The notes under the pieces were generated by a model, which saw only the letters and a list, made by a program, of their open reading frames with translations, searched no databases and was not told the DNA's origin. This document shows positions 35,862 through 44,605 of a DNA stretch of 64,000 nucleotides, piece after piece. A program made the translations under genes and the position numbers. Position 1 is the stretch's first letter, and each line of letters begins with the position of its first letter. The DNA is from Opitutaceae bacterium. GTDB taxonomy: Bacteria; Verrucomicrobiota; Verrucomicrobiia; Opitutales; Opitutaceae. The stretch is from contig JADJZJ010000018.1 in the NCBI GenBank assembly GCA_016715765.1, positions 1 through 64,000 of the forward strand, read 5' to 3'.

Positions 35862-37367
35862 ATGAGCGAACTCCTCGAGCTTCGCGGTGTCGGCAAGCGA
35901 TTTCCCGGGGTCGTGGCGCTCGATGACGTGGACTTCACGGTGCGCGCCGGTGAAATCCACGCGCTGCTCGGCGAAAACGGCGCGGGCAAGTCCACGCTCA
36001 TCAAGGTGCTCACCGGGGTGTACCCGGCCGACGAAGGCGAGTTCCGTCTTGGCGGCGCGTCCATCCGCCCCGGCTCGCCGCGCGCGGCCGAGGAGCTGGG
36101 CATCAGCACGGTTTACCAGGAAGTGAACCTCGTGCCGTCCCTGTCCGTGGCGGAGAACATTACGCTCGGCCGTCAGCCCGGCCGGGCCGGATTGCTCAAC
36201 TGGCGGGCCATCCGGCGTCGCGCCCGGGCCGCACTGGCGCGACTCGAACTCGACTGCGACGTGGATGCCGAATTGGGCGCGCTGTCGGTCGCGCACCAGC
36301 AGATGGTGGCGATTGCCCGCGCCCTCGACACCCGGGCGCGGCTGCTGATCCTCGACGAGCCCACCGCCAGTCTCGACGAGCACGAGGTCGCGGAGCTGTT
36401 CAAGATCATGCGGCAGCTCCGGGCCGACGGACTCGGGATCGTCTTTGTCACGCACTTCCTCGACCAGGTCTATGCCGTCACCGACCGGCTGACCGTCCTC
36501 CGCAACGGTGCCCGGGTCGGCGAGTTCGCCACGGCGGGGCTGCCCCGGCTCGAACTCGTCGGCCGGATGCTCGGCCGCGAGGTGAGCGCCGCCGAGTTTG
36601 CCGCGCAAGGCGCGGCATCCCCGGCGGACCACGCCGCTCCGCCCGTGCTCGCGACCCACGGACTCGGCCGTCGGGGCGCGGTGGCCCCGTTCGATCTGAG
36701 CTTGCGCGGAGGCGAAGTTGTCGGCCTGGGCGGGCTCCTGGGCTCCGGCCGCACCGAAACGGCCCGGCTTCTCTTTGGCCTCGACCGCGCCGACAGCGGC
36801 ACGATCAGCGTGCACGGCGCACCCTGCCGGATCGACTCGCCCCGCGAGGCCGTGCGGCTCGGTCTCGCGTTCTGCTCCGAGGACCGAAAGGCCGAGGGCC
36901 TGCTGCCCAATCTCTCCGTGCGCGAAAACCTGCTCATCGCACAGCAGGGCAGGCGCGGCGCCCTGCGCGCCCTGACCCGCGCCGAGCAGGAGCAGCTCTG
37001 CGCCCACTACATCGCGGCCTTGCAGATCAAGACCCCCGACCCCGAGACGCCGGTGAAGAATCTCTCCGGCGGCAACCAGCAGAAGGTCCTGCTCGCGCGG
37101 TGGCTCGCGACGCAGCCGGCCGTCATCATCCTCGACGAGCCCACCCGCGGCATCGATGTCGGCGCCAAGCAGGAGATCGAGCAGCTCATCGCCGGTTTGC
37201 GCGCCGACGGACTCGCCGTGCTGTTCATCTCCTCCGAGATTGATGAAGTCGTGCGCAACTGCTCCCGCGTGCTCGTGCTGCGCGAGCGGCGACTCACCGG
37301 TGAGATCGCGGATGGGGATCTGACGGCTGACCATCTCATGCATCTGATGGCGGGTACCCATGAATAA
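35862..37367 (+). CDS. ytfR: YtfR-type sugar ABC transporter ATPase (double ABC domain)
   Basis: A 501-residue double ATPase. First half: Walker A GENGAGKSTLIKVL, YQEVNLVPSLSV, LILDEPTASLDEHE; second half: degenerate P-loop GGLLGSGRTETARL, FCSEDRKAEGLLPNL, LSGGNQQKVLLARW and LDEPTRGIDVG. The DEHEVAELF segment is typical of YtfR. A longer frame from 35715 begins in the repeat; the ATG at 35862 (MSELLELRG) is preferred. Confidence 0.9.
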   Translation: MSELLELRGVGKRFPGVVALDDVDFTVRAGEIHALLGENGAGKSTLIKVLTGVYPADEGEFRLGGASIRPGSPRAAEELGISTVYQEVNLVPSLSVAENITLGRQPGRAGLLNWRAIRRRARAALARLELDCDVDAELGALSVAHQQMVAIARALDTRARLLILDEPTASLDEHEVAELFKIMRQLRADGLGIVFVTHFLDQVYAVTDRLTVLRNGARVGEFATAGLPRLELVGRMLGREVSAAEFAAQGAASPADHAAPPVLATHGLGRRGAVAPFDLSLRGGEVVGLGGLLGSGRTETARLLFGLDRADSGTISVHGAPCRIDSPREAVRLGLAFCSEDRKAEGLLPNLSVRENLLIAQQGRRGALRALTRAEQEQLCAHYIAALQIKTPDPETPVKNLSGGNQQKVLLARWLATQPAVIILDEPTRGIDVGAKQEIEQLIAGLRADGLAVLFISSEIDEVVRNCSRVLVLRERRLTGEIADGDLTADHLMHLMAGTHE

Positions 37368-37385
37368 GCGTGCGCAATTCGTTGT

Positions 37386-37483
37386 TTGTCATTCTGAGGC
37401 TTGGCGAAAAATCCAGCACGGGATTCGCAACAGAATGACGCAACGAGGCGCGCACTGGATTCTTCGCTGCGCTCAGAATGACA
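37386..37483. repeat. Family F inverted repeat, second copy
   Basis: GTCATTCTGAGGCTTGGCGA at the left (diverged) and TTCGCTGCGCTCAGAATGAC at the right. The right arm matches the copy at 28078-28178 perfectly. Confidence 0.85.
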
Positions 37484-37499
37484 GGTCTTTGGATGATCC

Positions 37500-37616
37500 G
37501 AGGGCGCAGTCGAGCTGCGCCCCTACATTTTGCCCTGTAGGGCGTCACCTTGGTGACGCCAGTTGGGGAAACGCAGCCGCCATCGCATTCGAGGCCGGAC
37601 CAAGGTCCGGCCCTAC
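37500..37616. repeat. Family B pair with an adjacent GTAG palindrome
   Basis: GGGCGCAGTCGAGCTGCGCC then CCTACA (inverse GTAG element), then GTAGGGCGTCACCTTGGTGA and GGCCGGACCAAGGTCCGGCC then CTACA. Inner pair similar to 26032-26112. Confidence 0.85.
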
Positions 37617-37631
37617 AATTTCGAACCGCCC

Positions 37632-38618
37632 ATGAAAGTCCGCTCCCCGCTCCTTTGGCCGCTGGCCGGATTCGTGGCGCTGCTGCTGCTCAACGCCGTC
37701 TTCAATCCGGCGTTTCTGAAAATCACGCTGCTCGACGGCCACCTCTACGGCGTGCCCGTTGACATCCTCGTGCAGGGCTCGCGGACCATGCTGGTCGCGC
37801 TCGGCATGACGCTCGTCATCGCCACCGGCGGCATTGACCTCTCGGTCGGATCGGTCGTGGCGATCGCGGGGGCCGTCTGCGCCGTGCTGCTGCAGGACGG
37901 ACACGGCCTGGCCCTCACGCTGGTGGCGGCGGTCGGGGCAGGGGTGCTGGCCGGTTCCGCCAACGGCCTCCTCGTCGCGCGCCTCGGTGTGCAGCCCATC
38001 GTGGCGACGCTTATCCTCATGGTCGCCGGCCGCGGCGTGGCTCAGCTCCTCGTGGACGGACAGGTCATCATCATTGCCAGTGCGCCGTTCGAGTTTCTCG
38101 CCAACGGCTTTGTGCTCGGCCTGCCCCTCGCGCCGCTCCTGGTGGCTGCAGCCTACGTGTCCGCGCACCTGCTGCTGCGCCGCACCGCCCTGGGGCTGTT
38201 CGTCGAGGCGGTGGGCGACAACGAGCAGGCCAGCCGTTTCGCCGGGCTCGCCGCCGCACGCATCAAGACGCTGGCCTATGTCTTCTGCGGCGCCTGCGCG
38301 GGCGGTGCCGGCATTCTGACGGCGGCCAATATCCGCGCCGCGGATGCCTACCGCGCGGGAGAGAACATGGAGCTCGACGCCATCTTCGCCGTGGTGGTCG
38401 GCGGTACGGCGCTGACCGGCGGACGCTTCCTGATCCTCGGCACGGCGATCGGCGCGCTGCTTATCCAGACCCTCACGACCACCATGTACAACCTCGGCGT
38501 GCCGCCCGCGGTCGCCCCGGTGCCGAAGGCGCTGCTCATCATCGGCGTCGCCCTCCTGCAATCGGAGCGCACCACCCGCTGGCTGCGCGGACTCGCCGGC
38601 CGGAAGGAGGCCGCATGA
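37632..38618 (+). CDS. ytfT: YtfT-type sugar ABC transporter permease
   Basis: A 328-residue multi-span permease. IATGGIDLSVGSVVAIAG is the conserved loop, VGDNEQASRFAGLAAARIKT and VVVGGTALTGGRFLILGT are family signatures. About nine hydrophobic segments. The ATG at 37632 (MKVRSPLLWPL) follows the repeat; a longer frame from 37563 is translated from repeat DNA and rejected. Pairs with the next permease. Confidence 0.92.
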   Translation: MKVRSPLLWPLAGFVALLLLNAVFNPAFLKITLLDGHLYGVPVDILVQGSRTMLVALGMTLVIATGGIDLSVGSVVAIAGAVCAVLLQDGHGLALTLVAAVGAGVLAGSANGLLVARLGVQPIVATLILMVAGRGVAQLLVDGQVIIIASAPFEFLANGFVLGLPLAPLLVAAAYVSAHLLLRRTALGLFVEAVGDNEQASRFAGLAAARIKTLAYVFCGACAGGAGILTAANIRAADAYRAGENMELDAIFAVVVGGTALTGGRFLILGTAIGALLIQTLTTTMYNLGVPPAVAPVPKALLIIGVALLQSERTTRWLRGLAGRKEAA

Positions 38619-38683
38619 GGGCGGATTTTAGCCGGTCTCAAGGGCTAATCCGCGTGTCGCTTGGTAACCGCAAGCGGTGCCAC

Positions 38684-38746
38684 CAAGTAGGGCAGGTCAA
38701 ACCTGTCCTCCATAGGCCCGGCGAAGGAGGAGACCTGCCCTACTTG
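38684..38746. repeat. Family G REP pair
   Basis: CAAGTAGGGCAGGTCAAACC left and GGAGACCTGCCCTACTTG right. Head GTAG and tail CTAC. Confidence 0.85.
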
Positions 38747-38769
38747 GGGTGTCCACCCCTAATCCTGCC

Positions 38770-39757
38770 GTGAGCACGCGTTCATCCCTATTCCGCACCC
38801 TGGCGGGTCCGCGCCAGCTCCCGCTGCTGACCACGGCGGCCATACTTGTCGGCCTCTACGGTGCGGCGGCCCTGGCCTATGAGGGATTTTTCTCGGCGGG
38901 CGTGATGACGAGCCTGCTCACCGACAACGCCTTCCTGGGCATCGCCGCGGTGGGCATGACCCTGGTGATCTTTTCCGGCGGCATCGACCTGTCCGTCGGC
39001 GCCGTCATCGGGTTCACCTCGATTTTTACCGCGACCCTGATCGAGGTGCACCACCTCCCGCCGGGGCTGGCGTGGGCGCTGGCCTTGCTGGCCGGCACCG
39101 CACTCGGCGCCGGCATGGGTGCGCTCATTCACTTTTTTCCGTTTGCCGCCTTTTCTCATCACCCTGGCCGGCATGTTCCTCGCCCGCGGTGCGGCCTTCT
39201 GGCTCAACACGGAATCGGTCGGCATCGGCCACGACCTCTACAACCGCCTTTCCGCCTATGAGCTTGCGCTGGGTTCCACGGGGCTGACCGCCACCGCCCT
39301 ATTGCTGCTCGGCGCGCTGCTGGCGGGCTACGTGCTCGGGCATCACACGCGCTTCGGCCGCAACCTGCTGGCCATCGGCGGCAACGAGCAATCGGCCCTG
39401 CTCATGGGCCTGCCCATCGGTCCGACGAAGATCGGGGTCTATGCGCTCAACGGTGGCTGCGCCGCGCTGGCCGGCATCGTGGCGACGCTCTACACCGGCT
39501 CGGGTAATCCCAGCATGGGCATCGGGCTGGAACTCGATGCCATCGCGATCGTCGTCATCGGCGGCACGCTGCTCACCGGTGGACGCGGCCACGTGGCCGG
39601 CACGCTGCTGGGCATTTTGATCTTCGGCACGATCCAGGCCGCCATCCTCTTCGACGGCCGGCTGAGTCCGTGGTGGATGCGGATCGTCGTCAGCGCGCTC
39701 CTGCTGGGCTTCATTCTGATCCAGCGGTTTCTAGTGCGTGGCCTCGCGCGGAGGTGA
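38770..39757 (+). pseudogene. yjfF: YjfF-type sugar ABC transporter permease, split by one-base insertion
   Basis: The N-terminal frame has FSGGIDLSVGAVIGF; the C-terminal frame from 39119 continues FLITLAGMFLARGAAF, LLAIGGNEQSALLMGLPIGP and VVIGGTLLTGGRGHV. Removing one T from the T6 run at 39133-39138 joins the two as GALIHFFRLPPFLITLAG, normal for the family. About 330 residues. Start could be GTG 38749 or GTG 38770; the former lies at the repeat edge. Last gene of the transporter operon; the insertion may be an assembly error. Confidence 0.88.
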
Positions 39758-40051
39758 GGCATTTTACAGGAGTAAACGGTGGGAGCAGAGAAGACTGGAT
39801 TAGCGAAGATAAGCGCAGATTAGCGTTTCAAACGGTTTGGTCTCCTTGACCCATCCGAACCACCAGAGGCTTCAAAATCCTGTTCAACCGCTAATCTTCG
39901 CTAATCTAACGCTAATGACCGAACCTAAGTCTTCTTTGTCTCTCTGTGCCTCTGTGGTGAAAACCTCCGGGGATCGACGGTTCGAGCCCTGACCCACCTC
40001 CGTTCCCTCTGCTCCCTCCTGTAAACCGGTTTTAAGTTCCTGCGACGGCCT
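39758..40051. repeat. Inverted repeat region, families I and 'CACAGAGG'
   Basis: GATTAGCGAAGATAAGCGCA (39799) and CGCTAATCTTCGCTAATCTA are complementary. Followed by CTTTGTCTCTCTGTGCCTCT and CCTCTGCTCCCTCCTGTAAA. No gene. Related arms at 42061-42262. Confidence 0.75.
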
Positions 40052-41272
40052 CTACGCCTTCGCCGCCGCCCGGTAGAGGGCGATGATTTTTTCCGGGGAG
40101 ATGTCGGCGAGGAGGTTGTGGATGTTGGCGAAGACGTAGCCGCTGTCTTTGGCCAGGATCGCGACGTTGCGGGCCACTTCCTGCTCGATGTCGGCGATGG
40201 AACCCAAGGGCAGCGTGTGCTGGGAATCGACGCCGCCACCCCAGAGCGCCATGCGGCCGCGGACCTTGTCCTTCCACTCCAGCGGGGTGTGGCCGCCGGC
40301 GGGCCACTGGACGGGGTTGAGGATGTTCGTCTCCGTCTGCATGATCAGGTCGAGGATGCCGTAGAGCGCGCCGCACGAATGCAGGAAGGTATTGCACCGG
40401 GGGGCGAGGCGGTGGATCTCCACGTTGTGCTGCCGGCGGTAGGGCAGGAACAGGTCGCGGAAGGTGGCCGGCGAGGCCATGAGCGACTGCTGGTTGCCCC
40501 AGTCGTCGGCGTCGGTGCCGATGATGTCCACATAGTCCCGGATCTCGGGCAGCAGCGCGCGGGCGTTGCGCAGGGCATACTCGAGGTGCAGGGCATGCAA
40601 TTCGTGGATGAAGCCGGGATCCTCGAGGCATAGCATCGGGAAAACGGCCAGCCCGCCGTACCCATGGATGCAGAGGCCCATGCACATCTGGCCCCAGAAG
40701 AATACGGCCCGGTCGCTGCTCTCGCGCACGCGGCGGCAGGTGTCGCGCAGGTCCCGGATCTGCGCATCGGTCAGCAGGGCGGCCTCGAGAGTGCGGCGCA
40801 CCTCCTTGAGATCCGGGCGCGGCAGGTCGCCGTCCAGGATCAGGGGCTGGCCCGCATGCTCGTCGTTGAACACATGGGCCCCCGGCGGCATGCTCGCCAG
40901 CCCGCCCAGCGTGATCGTGCCATCGGGCAGCACACGGTATTTCGAGGCATCGCGCACCTGGCCGCCGGGAATGCGGCCGTTGAAGTCGAAGTCGTGCCAG
41001 AGCCCGGGCTGCTCGTAGGCATTGGTCAGGCCGTCGCCCTCGACGATGACCACATCGCAACCCAGCGCATCGAGCACATCGGGGTGCGGCAGCGCCAGCA
41101 TCTGGCCGGTGTCATGGATGCGCGTGGGCTTCGGCGGCAGTTGCAGGGCCCGGCGCAAGGCCTGGTAGGTGAACGCCGAAACCCCGGTCGAACGCATGCC
41201 GTTCAGGTCCTTCGGCAACCGGTCAACCGGTTGGAAATTCAGGGCCGCCATGACGCGTTCGCGGGAGTTCAT
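40052..41272 (-). CDS. UroD-superfamily protein with HSCG motif, copy 5
   Basis: A 406-residue protein with the start MNSRERVMAALNFQPVDRLP (family R-E-R...D-R pattern) and FLHSCGALYGILDLIMQ, an HxCG motif like the zinc ligands of corrinoid:thiol methyltransferases. INPVQWPAGGHTPLEWK and LWGGGVDSQHTLP (family G-G-h-D strand) follow. An in-frame ATG at 41323 adds a short leader; 41272 is preferred. It stands alone on the minus strand, flanked by repeats. Confidence 0.8.
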   Translation of the reverse strand: MNSRERVMAALNFQPVDRLPKDLNGMRSTGVSAFTYQALRRALQLPPKPTRIHDTGQMLALPHPDVLDALGCDVVIVEGDGLTNAYEQPGLWHDFDFNGRIPGGQVRDASKYRVLPDGTITLGGLASMPPGAHVFNDEHAGQPLILDGDLPRPDLKEVRRTLEAALLTDAQIRDLRDTCRRVRESSDRAVFFWGQMCMGLCIHGYGGLAVFPMLCLEDPGFIHELHALHLEYALRNARALLPEIRDYVDIIGTDADDWGNQQSLMASPATFRDLFLPYRRQHNVEIHRLAPRCNTFLHSCGALYGILDLIMQTETNILNPVQWPAGGHTPLEWKDKVRGRMALWGGGVDSQHTLPLGSIADIEQEVARNVAILAKDSGYVFANIHNLLADISPEKIIALYRAAAKA

Positions 41273-41521
41273 GCTTAACCACGGATAGCATGGATCAAGA
41301 CCGCATGGCCACATCAGGCTCAATTGAGCCGGAAGGAATACGGATTTCTAACAGGAGGTAGCAGAGGGAGCGGAGGCTGACCAGCACTCGGGTCGTCGAT
41401 CACCTGAGGATTTCACCACAGAGGCACGGAGAAACAGAGAAGACTGGATTGGATCTTTGGGGCTTGGAGATTACGACGAGGTGAGGTGGTGTATCTAGGG
41501 CTGGCAAAAGGCCGGTGCGCA
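41273..41521. other. Intergenic region with repeat fragments
   Basis: 249 bases: TTAACCACGGATAGCATGGA (family H arm), AACAGGAGGTAGCAGAGGGA, and CACAGAGGCACGGAGAAACA. No gene. Confidence 0.55.
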
Positions 41522-41956
41522 TTATCCCCGCGTCTTGTTTAGGAAAAGATCTGCGCTGACGTGAAACCGATCACTGAGCTTTCGAATGTGATCGGCCGTC
41601 AGGTTGCGTGTGCCTTTCAAGAGCTTGAAGGCGGTTGAACGATCGACGCCTAGCAATTCTGCGAGATACTCGTTGGGGTGCCCGGCTTCGGCCAGTAGAG
41701 CTTTGACGGCCTCGCTGGGGCTGAGCTCCGCCAAGGGCTCGAGGGTCTCCCGATCATAGGCTTCCACGAGCGCGGCCAGAGTATCCAGGTAGTCTTCCTG
41801 TTCGCGGTTGAGTTTGAGACCCGCGAGGGCGTTCACCACCTCGGTGGTATTGGTGTAATCAACCTCGTCGCGAATTACGCGCGGGGGAAAATGGTGCACC
41901 AAATCCGTGTAAGTCTTGGGAAGGTTTTTGGGAGAAAGTGTGCCCGTTTTGATCAT
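41522..41956 (-). CDS. HigA-like antitoxin / XRE-type HTH protein, orphan
   Basis: A 144-residue protein resembling HigA-type antitoxins (COG5499): an N-terminal linker, then a central YLDTLAALVEAYDRETLEPLAELSPSEAVKALL typical of the family, then an HTH GHPNEYLAELLGVDRSTAFKLLKGTRNLTADHIRKLS (in two pieces). The expected HigB toxin gene is not seen on either side, so the partner may be lost or elsewhere. Start 41956 (MIKTGTLSPK) preferred over 42028, which lies in the palindrome upstream. A CCAGTGGCC...GGCCACTGG palindrome 50 bases upstream is a likely autoregulatory operator. Confidence 0.75.
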   Translation of the reverse strand: MIKTGTLSPKNLPKTYTDLVHHFPPRVIRDEVDYTNTTEVVNALAGLKLNREQEDYLDTLAALVEAYDRETLEPLAELSPSEAVKALLAEAGHPNEYLAELLGVDRSTAFKLLKGTRNLTADHIRKLSDRFHVSADLFLNKTRG

Positions 41957-42008
41957 GATTTTATGGCGGAGTAGTGGGTTGCCATGGGAGTGAATAGTTC
42001 GGCAATGA

Positions 42009-42031
42009 CCAGTGGCCAAAAAGGCCACTGG
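42009..42031. promoter_or_regulatory. Palindrome upstream of the HigA-like gene, possible operator
   Basis: CCAGTGGCC (42009-42017), AAAAA, GGCCACTGG (42023-42031): perfect nine-base arms. About 53 bases upstream of the ATG at 41956. HigA-family proteins commonly bind palindromes of this type; binding is inferred. Confidence 0.5.
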
Positions 42032-42053
42032 ATCAAGGGCCTTTTGTTCTGAG

Positions 42054-42262
42054 AAGATCTGGATTAGCGAAGATAAGCGTAGATTAGCGTTTCACCCGTC
42101 TTGGTCTCCTTGTGCCCTGCAAACCTGTTTGACCGCTAATCTCCGCTAATCTGACGCTAATAATCGAACCCGGAGATTACCACAGAGACACAAAGGAACG
42201 AAGGATGTCGGGACACCGATCCAGCCCGATCTTCTTTGTTCCTCTGTGCCTCTGTGGGGAAA
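42054..42262. repeat. Inverted repeat, family I plus CACAGAGACACAAAGG arms
   Basis: GATTAGCGAAGATAAGCGTA at 42063 and CGCTAATCTCCGCTAATCTG later; CCACAGAGACACAAAGGAAC and CTTTGTTCCTCTGTGCCTCT. Related to 39790-39960. Confidence 0.75.
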
Positions 42263-42263
42263 T

Positions 42264-42288
42264 AATCGCGGCATAAAGCCGCTCCTAC
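42264..42288 (-). repeat. Single family C REP element
   Basis: AATCGCGGCATAAAGCCGCT then CCTAC, inverse of the GTAGGAGCGG element. Confidence 0.75.
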
Positions 42289-42336
42289 AGTCGGTCTCCT
42301 TGGCGTCTTCGCGACTTTGCGCTTAATCCGTTTTCC

Positions 42337-43689
42337 TTACACCAACTCGCTCAACTTCTTCGCCTCGGGCCGCAGGGGAACGAGGTGGTGCAGGTTCACG
42401 GGGGTGTTGTGCCTGATGGACTCCACGCCGGCGATGCCGACCAAGATGGACGCGGCGCCCTGCTCGTGGCCGGCGAAGCGGCCCCACGGGTCGGTGGCGG
42501 GGGCATCGGGCGAGTAGAAGGAGTGGCTGAGGACCGCATCCGCGCCGCCGTGCGCGCCGGTGGCGGGTGGCACGTTCACGAGGTAGCTGGGCTTGAAATG
42601 CGGATACACCCGGATCCATTCGCCCTCGGCCTCGGCGCCCGGCTTCTGGTCGAGCTTGAAATCCCCGGGGCGCACGGCGCGGTTCATGTGCGTGCCGATG
42701 AATTCCTGGTATTCGATGCGGCCGCGGTCGCCGTTGAGGCACACGCGCATGCCCTCGCGGGGCGAGTAGCACGTGAGCGAGTAGGTGAGCAGCTCGCCGG
42801 TGCGGTAGCGGACGTTGAGCGACATCTGGTCGTAGATGTCGATGTCGCTGCGAAAGACATTGTGGTCGCGGATGTAGCCCGAGTCCTCCTCGGCGGCGCG
42901 ATAGAGGCCGCGGAAGGCCGCGCTCTCGTCCAGGTCGAGCCGGAAGGGATCATTTTTCGACTCCGGGTGGCCGGTGTAGCGCGGGTAGCGCGCGAGGTGG
43001 CCGTCGCCGCGGGCCTCGGCGTTGGCGCGGCCGTAGAAGACGAGGTCGCCGAAGGCGAAGACCTGCTGGGGAATGGCATCGAGCCACCAGTTCACGAGGT
43101 CGAAGTGGTGCGTGCTCTTGTGGACCAGCAGCGTGCCGGACTCGGCGGCGTGGGCGTGCCAGCGGCGGAAGTAGTCGGCGCCGTGGTTGGTATCGAGCAG
43201 GTACTCGAGGTTGACGGAGCGGATGCGGCCGATGGTGCCGGCGGCGATGAGTTCCTTCACCTTCGTGCGGAAGGGCGCCCAGCGGTAGTTGAAGGCCACG
43301 CGCACGCGGCGGCCGCTGGTGCGCTGCGCCGCGAGGATCGCGCGGCATTTCGCGGCGTCGATCGTCATCGGCTTTTCCGTGATCACGTCGCAACCCGCGT
43401 GCAGGGAGCGGATGATGTAGTCGTGGTGCGTGTCGTCCTTGGAGCAGACGAAGACGGTCTGCGGCTTCGTTTCGCGCAGCAGGGCGCCGAAGCGGTCGGC
43501 GGGGTAGGCGGGCACGTTGTGGTAGCCCAGTTCGCCGCTGAGCATGGCGTTGTAGTAGGCCATGCGGGTCGGGCTGAGGTCGCAGAGGGCGACCAGCTCA
43601 TTGGAATCGCGGTAGGTCGTGACGAGCGGCTCGATGAAGCTCAGCGCGCGTCCACCGGTGCCGACAAAGGCGAAACGATGCTTGCTCAT
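42337..43689 (-). CDS. Gfo/Idh/MocA-family oxidoreductase
   Basis: A 450-residue dehydrogenase-like protein. FAFVGTGGRALSFIEPL is the Rossmann nucleotide-binding turn; CDVITEKPMTID carries the conserved EKP Lys; HFDLVNWWLD and YSLTCYSPREGMR match the C-terminal domain of the larger members of the family. Likely acts on a sugar or inositol-type substrate; specific reaction unknown. Minus strand, about 300 bases from the rhodanese gene. Confidence 0.85.
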   Translation of the reverse strand: MSKHRFAFVGTGGRALSFIEPLVTTYRDSNELVALCDLSPTRMAYYNAMLSGELGYHNVPAYPADRFGALLRETKPQTVFVCSKDDTHHDYIIRSLHAGCDVITEKPMTIDAAKCRAILAAQRTSGRRVRVAFNYRWAPFRTKVKELIAAGTIGRIRSVNLEYLLDTNHGADYFRRWHAHAAESGTLLVHKSTHHFDLVNWWLDAIPQQVFAFGDLVFYGRANAEARGDGHLARYPRYTGHPESKNDPFRLDLDESAAFRGLYRAAEEDSGYIRDHNVFRSDIDIYDQMSLNVRYRTGELLTYSLTCYSPREGMRVCLNGDRGRIEYQEFIGTHMNRAVRPGDFKLDQKPGAEAEGEWIRVYPHFKPSYLVNVPPATGAHGGADAVLSHSFYSPDAPATDPWGRFAGHEQGAASILVGIAGVESIRHNTPVNLHHLVPLRPEAKKLSELV

Positions 43690-43998
43690 AGGGATCGGTT
43701 GCCAGTCAACCGCGGCCGCTGTTCAGGAGCAACAGGGGAAAAGGGCGGACGGTCTGAGGGTCGGGTTTTATTCGCAAAGAACCTGGAGCGACTCTGCCGC
43801 AACCGAAGGAAAGGCATTTTTTAACCACAGATTGCACAGATTGGCACAGATATCCGATCCTTGGCGTGGCATAGGGAAACCTTGCTCAAAAAAGAAGGTT
43901 TTCAGGCAAAGATTCTATCCGGTTGGGGAAAGTCCCCTGCACCCTGGCAAGGGCCGCGAACGCCCCATGTAACACAATGCGTTACATGGCGGATTGGT
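43690..43998. other. Intergenic region
   Basis: 309 bases. TTTTTTAACCACAGATTGCA (43819) is a family H arm; CCATGTAAC and GTTACATGG (43965-43989) form a hairpin just beyond the rhodanese stop, possibly a terminator, but without a T run. No gene. Confidence 0.5.
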
Positions 43999-44400
43999 TC
44001 ACGGGGAGTTGACCCGGCGCACGGGGAGGCCGGCGGCGGACCAGTCCTTGAAGGCGCCGGCGTTGGCGGTGGTCCAGCCTTCCTTGGTGAGGAGGCGCGC
44101 GGCGATGCCCGAGCGGTTGCCGGAGCGGCAGTATAGGATGAGTTCCTTGCCGCGGTTTTCCTCGAGAAAAGGCTTCCACTCGGACCGCGGGCCCTGCAGG
44201 TCGCTGAGTGAAAGCAGGACGGCCGGAGCGGCGACCCCGGTGGAAGCCCATTCGCCGGGTTCGCGCACGTCGACGAGGACGGCCTGGCCGCCCGCCACCC
44301 GTTTGGCGGCCTCGGCGGAATCAATGGTCTGCCCGCGGGCCATGCGGTTGAAAACCAGGAAGGCGGCCACAACAAAAAGGGTGAGGAGAAAGACTTTCAT
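43999..44400 (-). CDS. Membrane-anchored rhodanese-like protein
   Basis: A 133-residue protein: an N-terminal hydrophobic segment (VFLLTLFVVAAFLVFN) then a rhodanese domain with VLVDVREPGEW and the active loop YCRSGNRSGIAA with the catalytic Cys. Probably anchored in the inner membrane with the domain outside. Transfers sulfane sulfur in this family. An upstream in-frame ATG (44502) extends into the 5' repeat-side region; the ATG at 44400 gives the cleaner membrane anchor. No linked sulfur genes here; the sulfur module is at 59-64 kb. Confidence 0.82.
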   Translation of the reverse strand: MKVFLLTLFVVAAFLVFNRMARGQTIDSAEAAKRVAGGQAVLVDVREPGEWASTGVAAPAVLLSLSDLQGPRSEWKPFLEENRGKELILYCRSGNRSGIAARLLTKEGWTTANAGAFKDWSAAGLPVRRVNSP

Positions 44401-44512
44401 GGAAGCCCAACGATGTGAACAAGGCGGCCGGGTGCAAATGCGGCCGGGATTTTCCGAGCGGAAGCAACGCAGGTTCATGTCCCGACCAGTCGCCTGCCGC
44501 ATTTGGACTTCG

Positions 44513-44587
44513 GGTAGCTACGAGCGTGAGCGAGTGGAGTTGTGGCGTGCGCAGCGTGTGATCCACTCGCTCACGCTCGTGGCTACC
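44513..44587. repeat. Family E inverted pair
   Basis: GTAGCTACGAGCGTGAGCGA and CACTCGCTCACGCTCGTGGC then TACC. Similar to the inner pair at 21604-21676. Confidence 0.88.
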
Positions 44588-44605
44588 ATTGATGCTTAAT
44601 TCCTT

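Larger units (their letters stand above)
41957..42336. other. Intergenic region with palindrome and repeats
   Basis: 380 bases. Holds a 23-base palindrome (42009-42031), an inverted repeat of families I and CACAGAG (42054-42262), a single family C element (42264-42288) and a family J arm (about 42300-42330). No gene. Confidence 0.6.

Noticed and set aside
42264..42288. Intrinsic terminator at the family C single element
   Set aside because: It matches the mobile palindromic family found in many gaps and has no T run; it is a repeat rather than a dedicated terminator.
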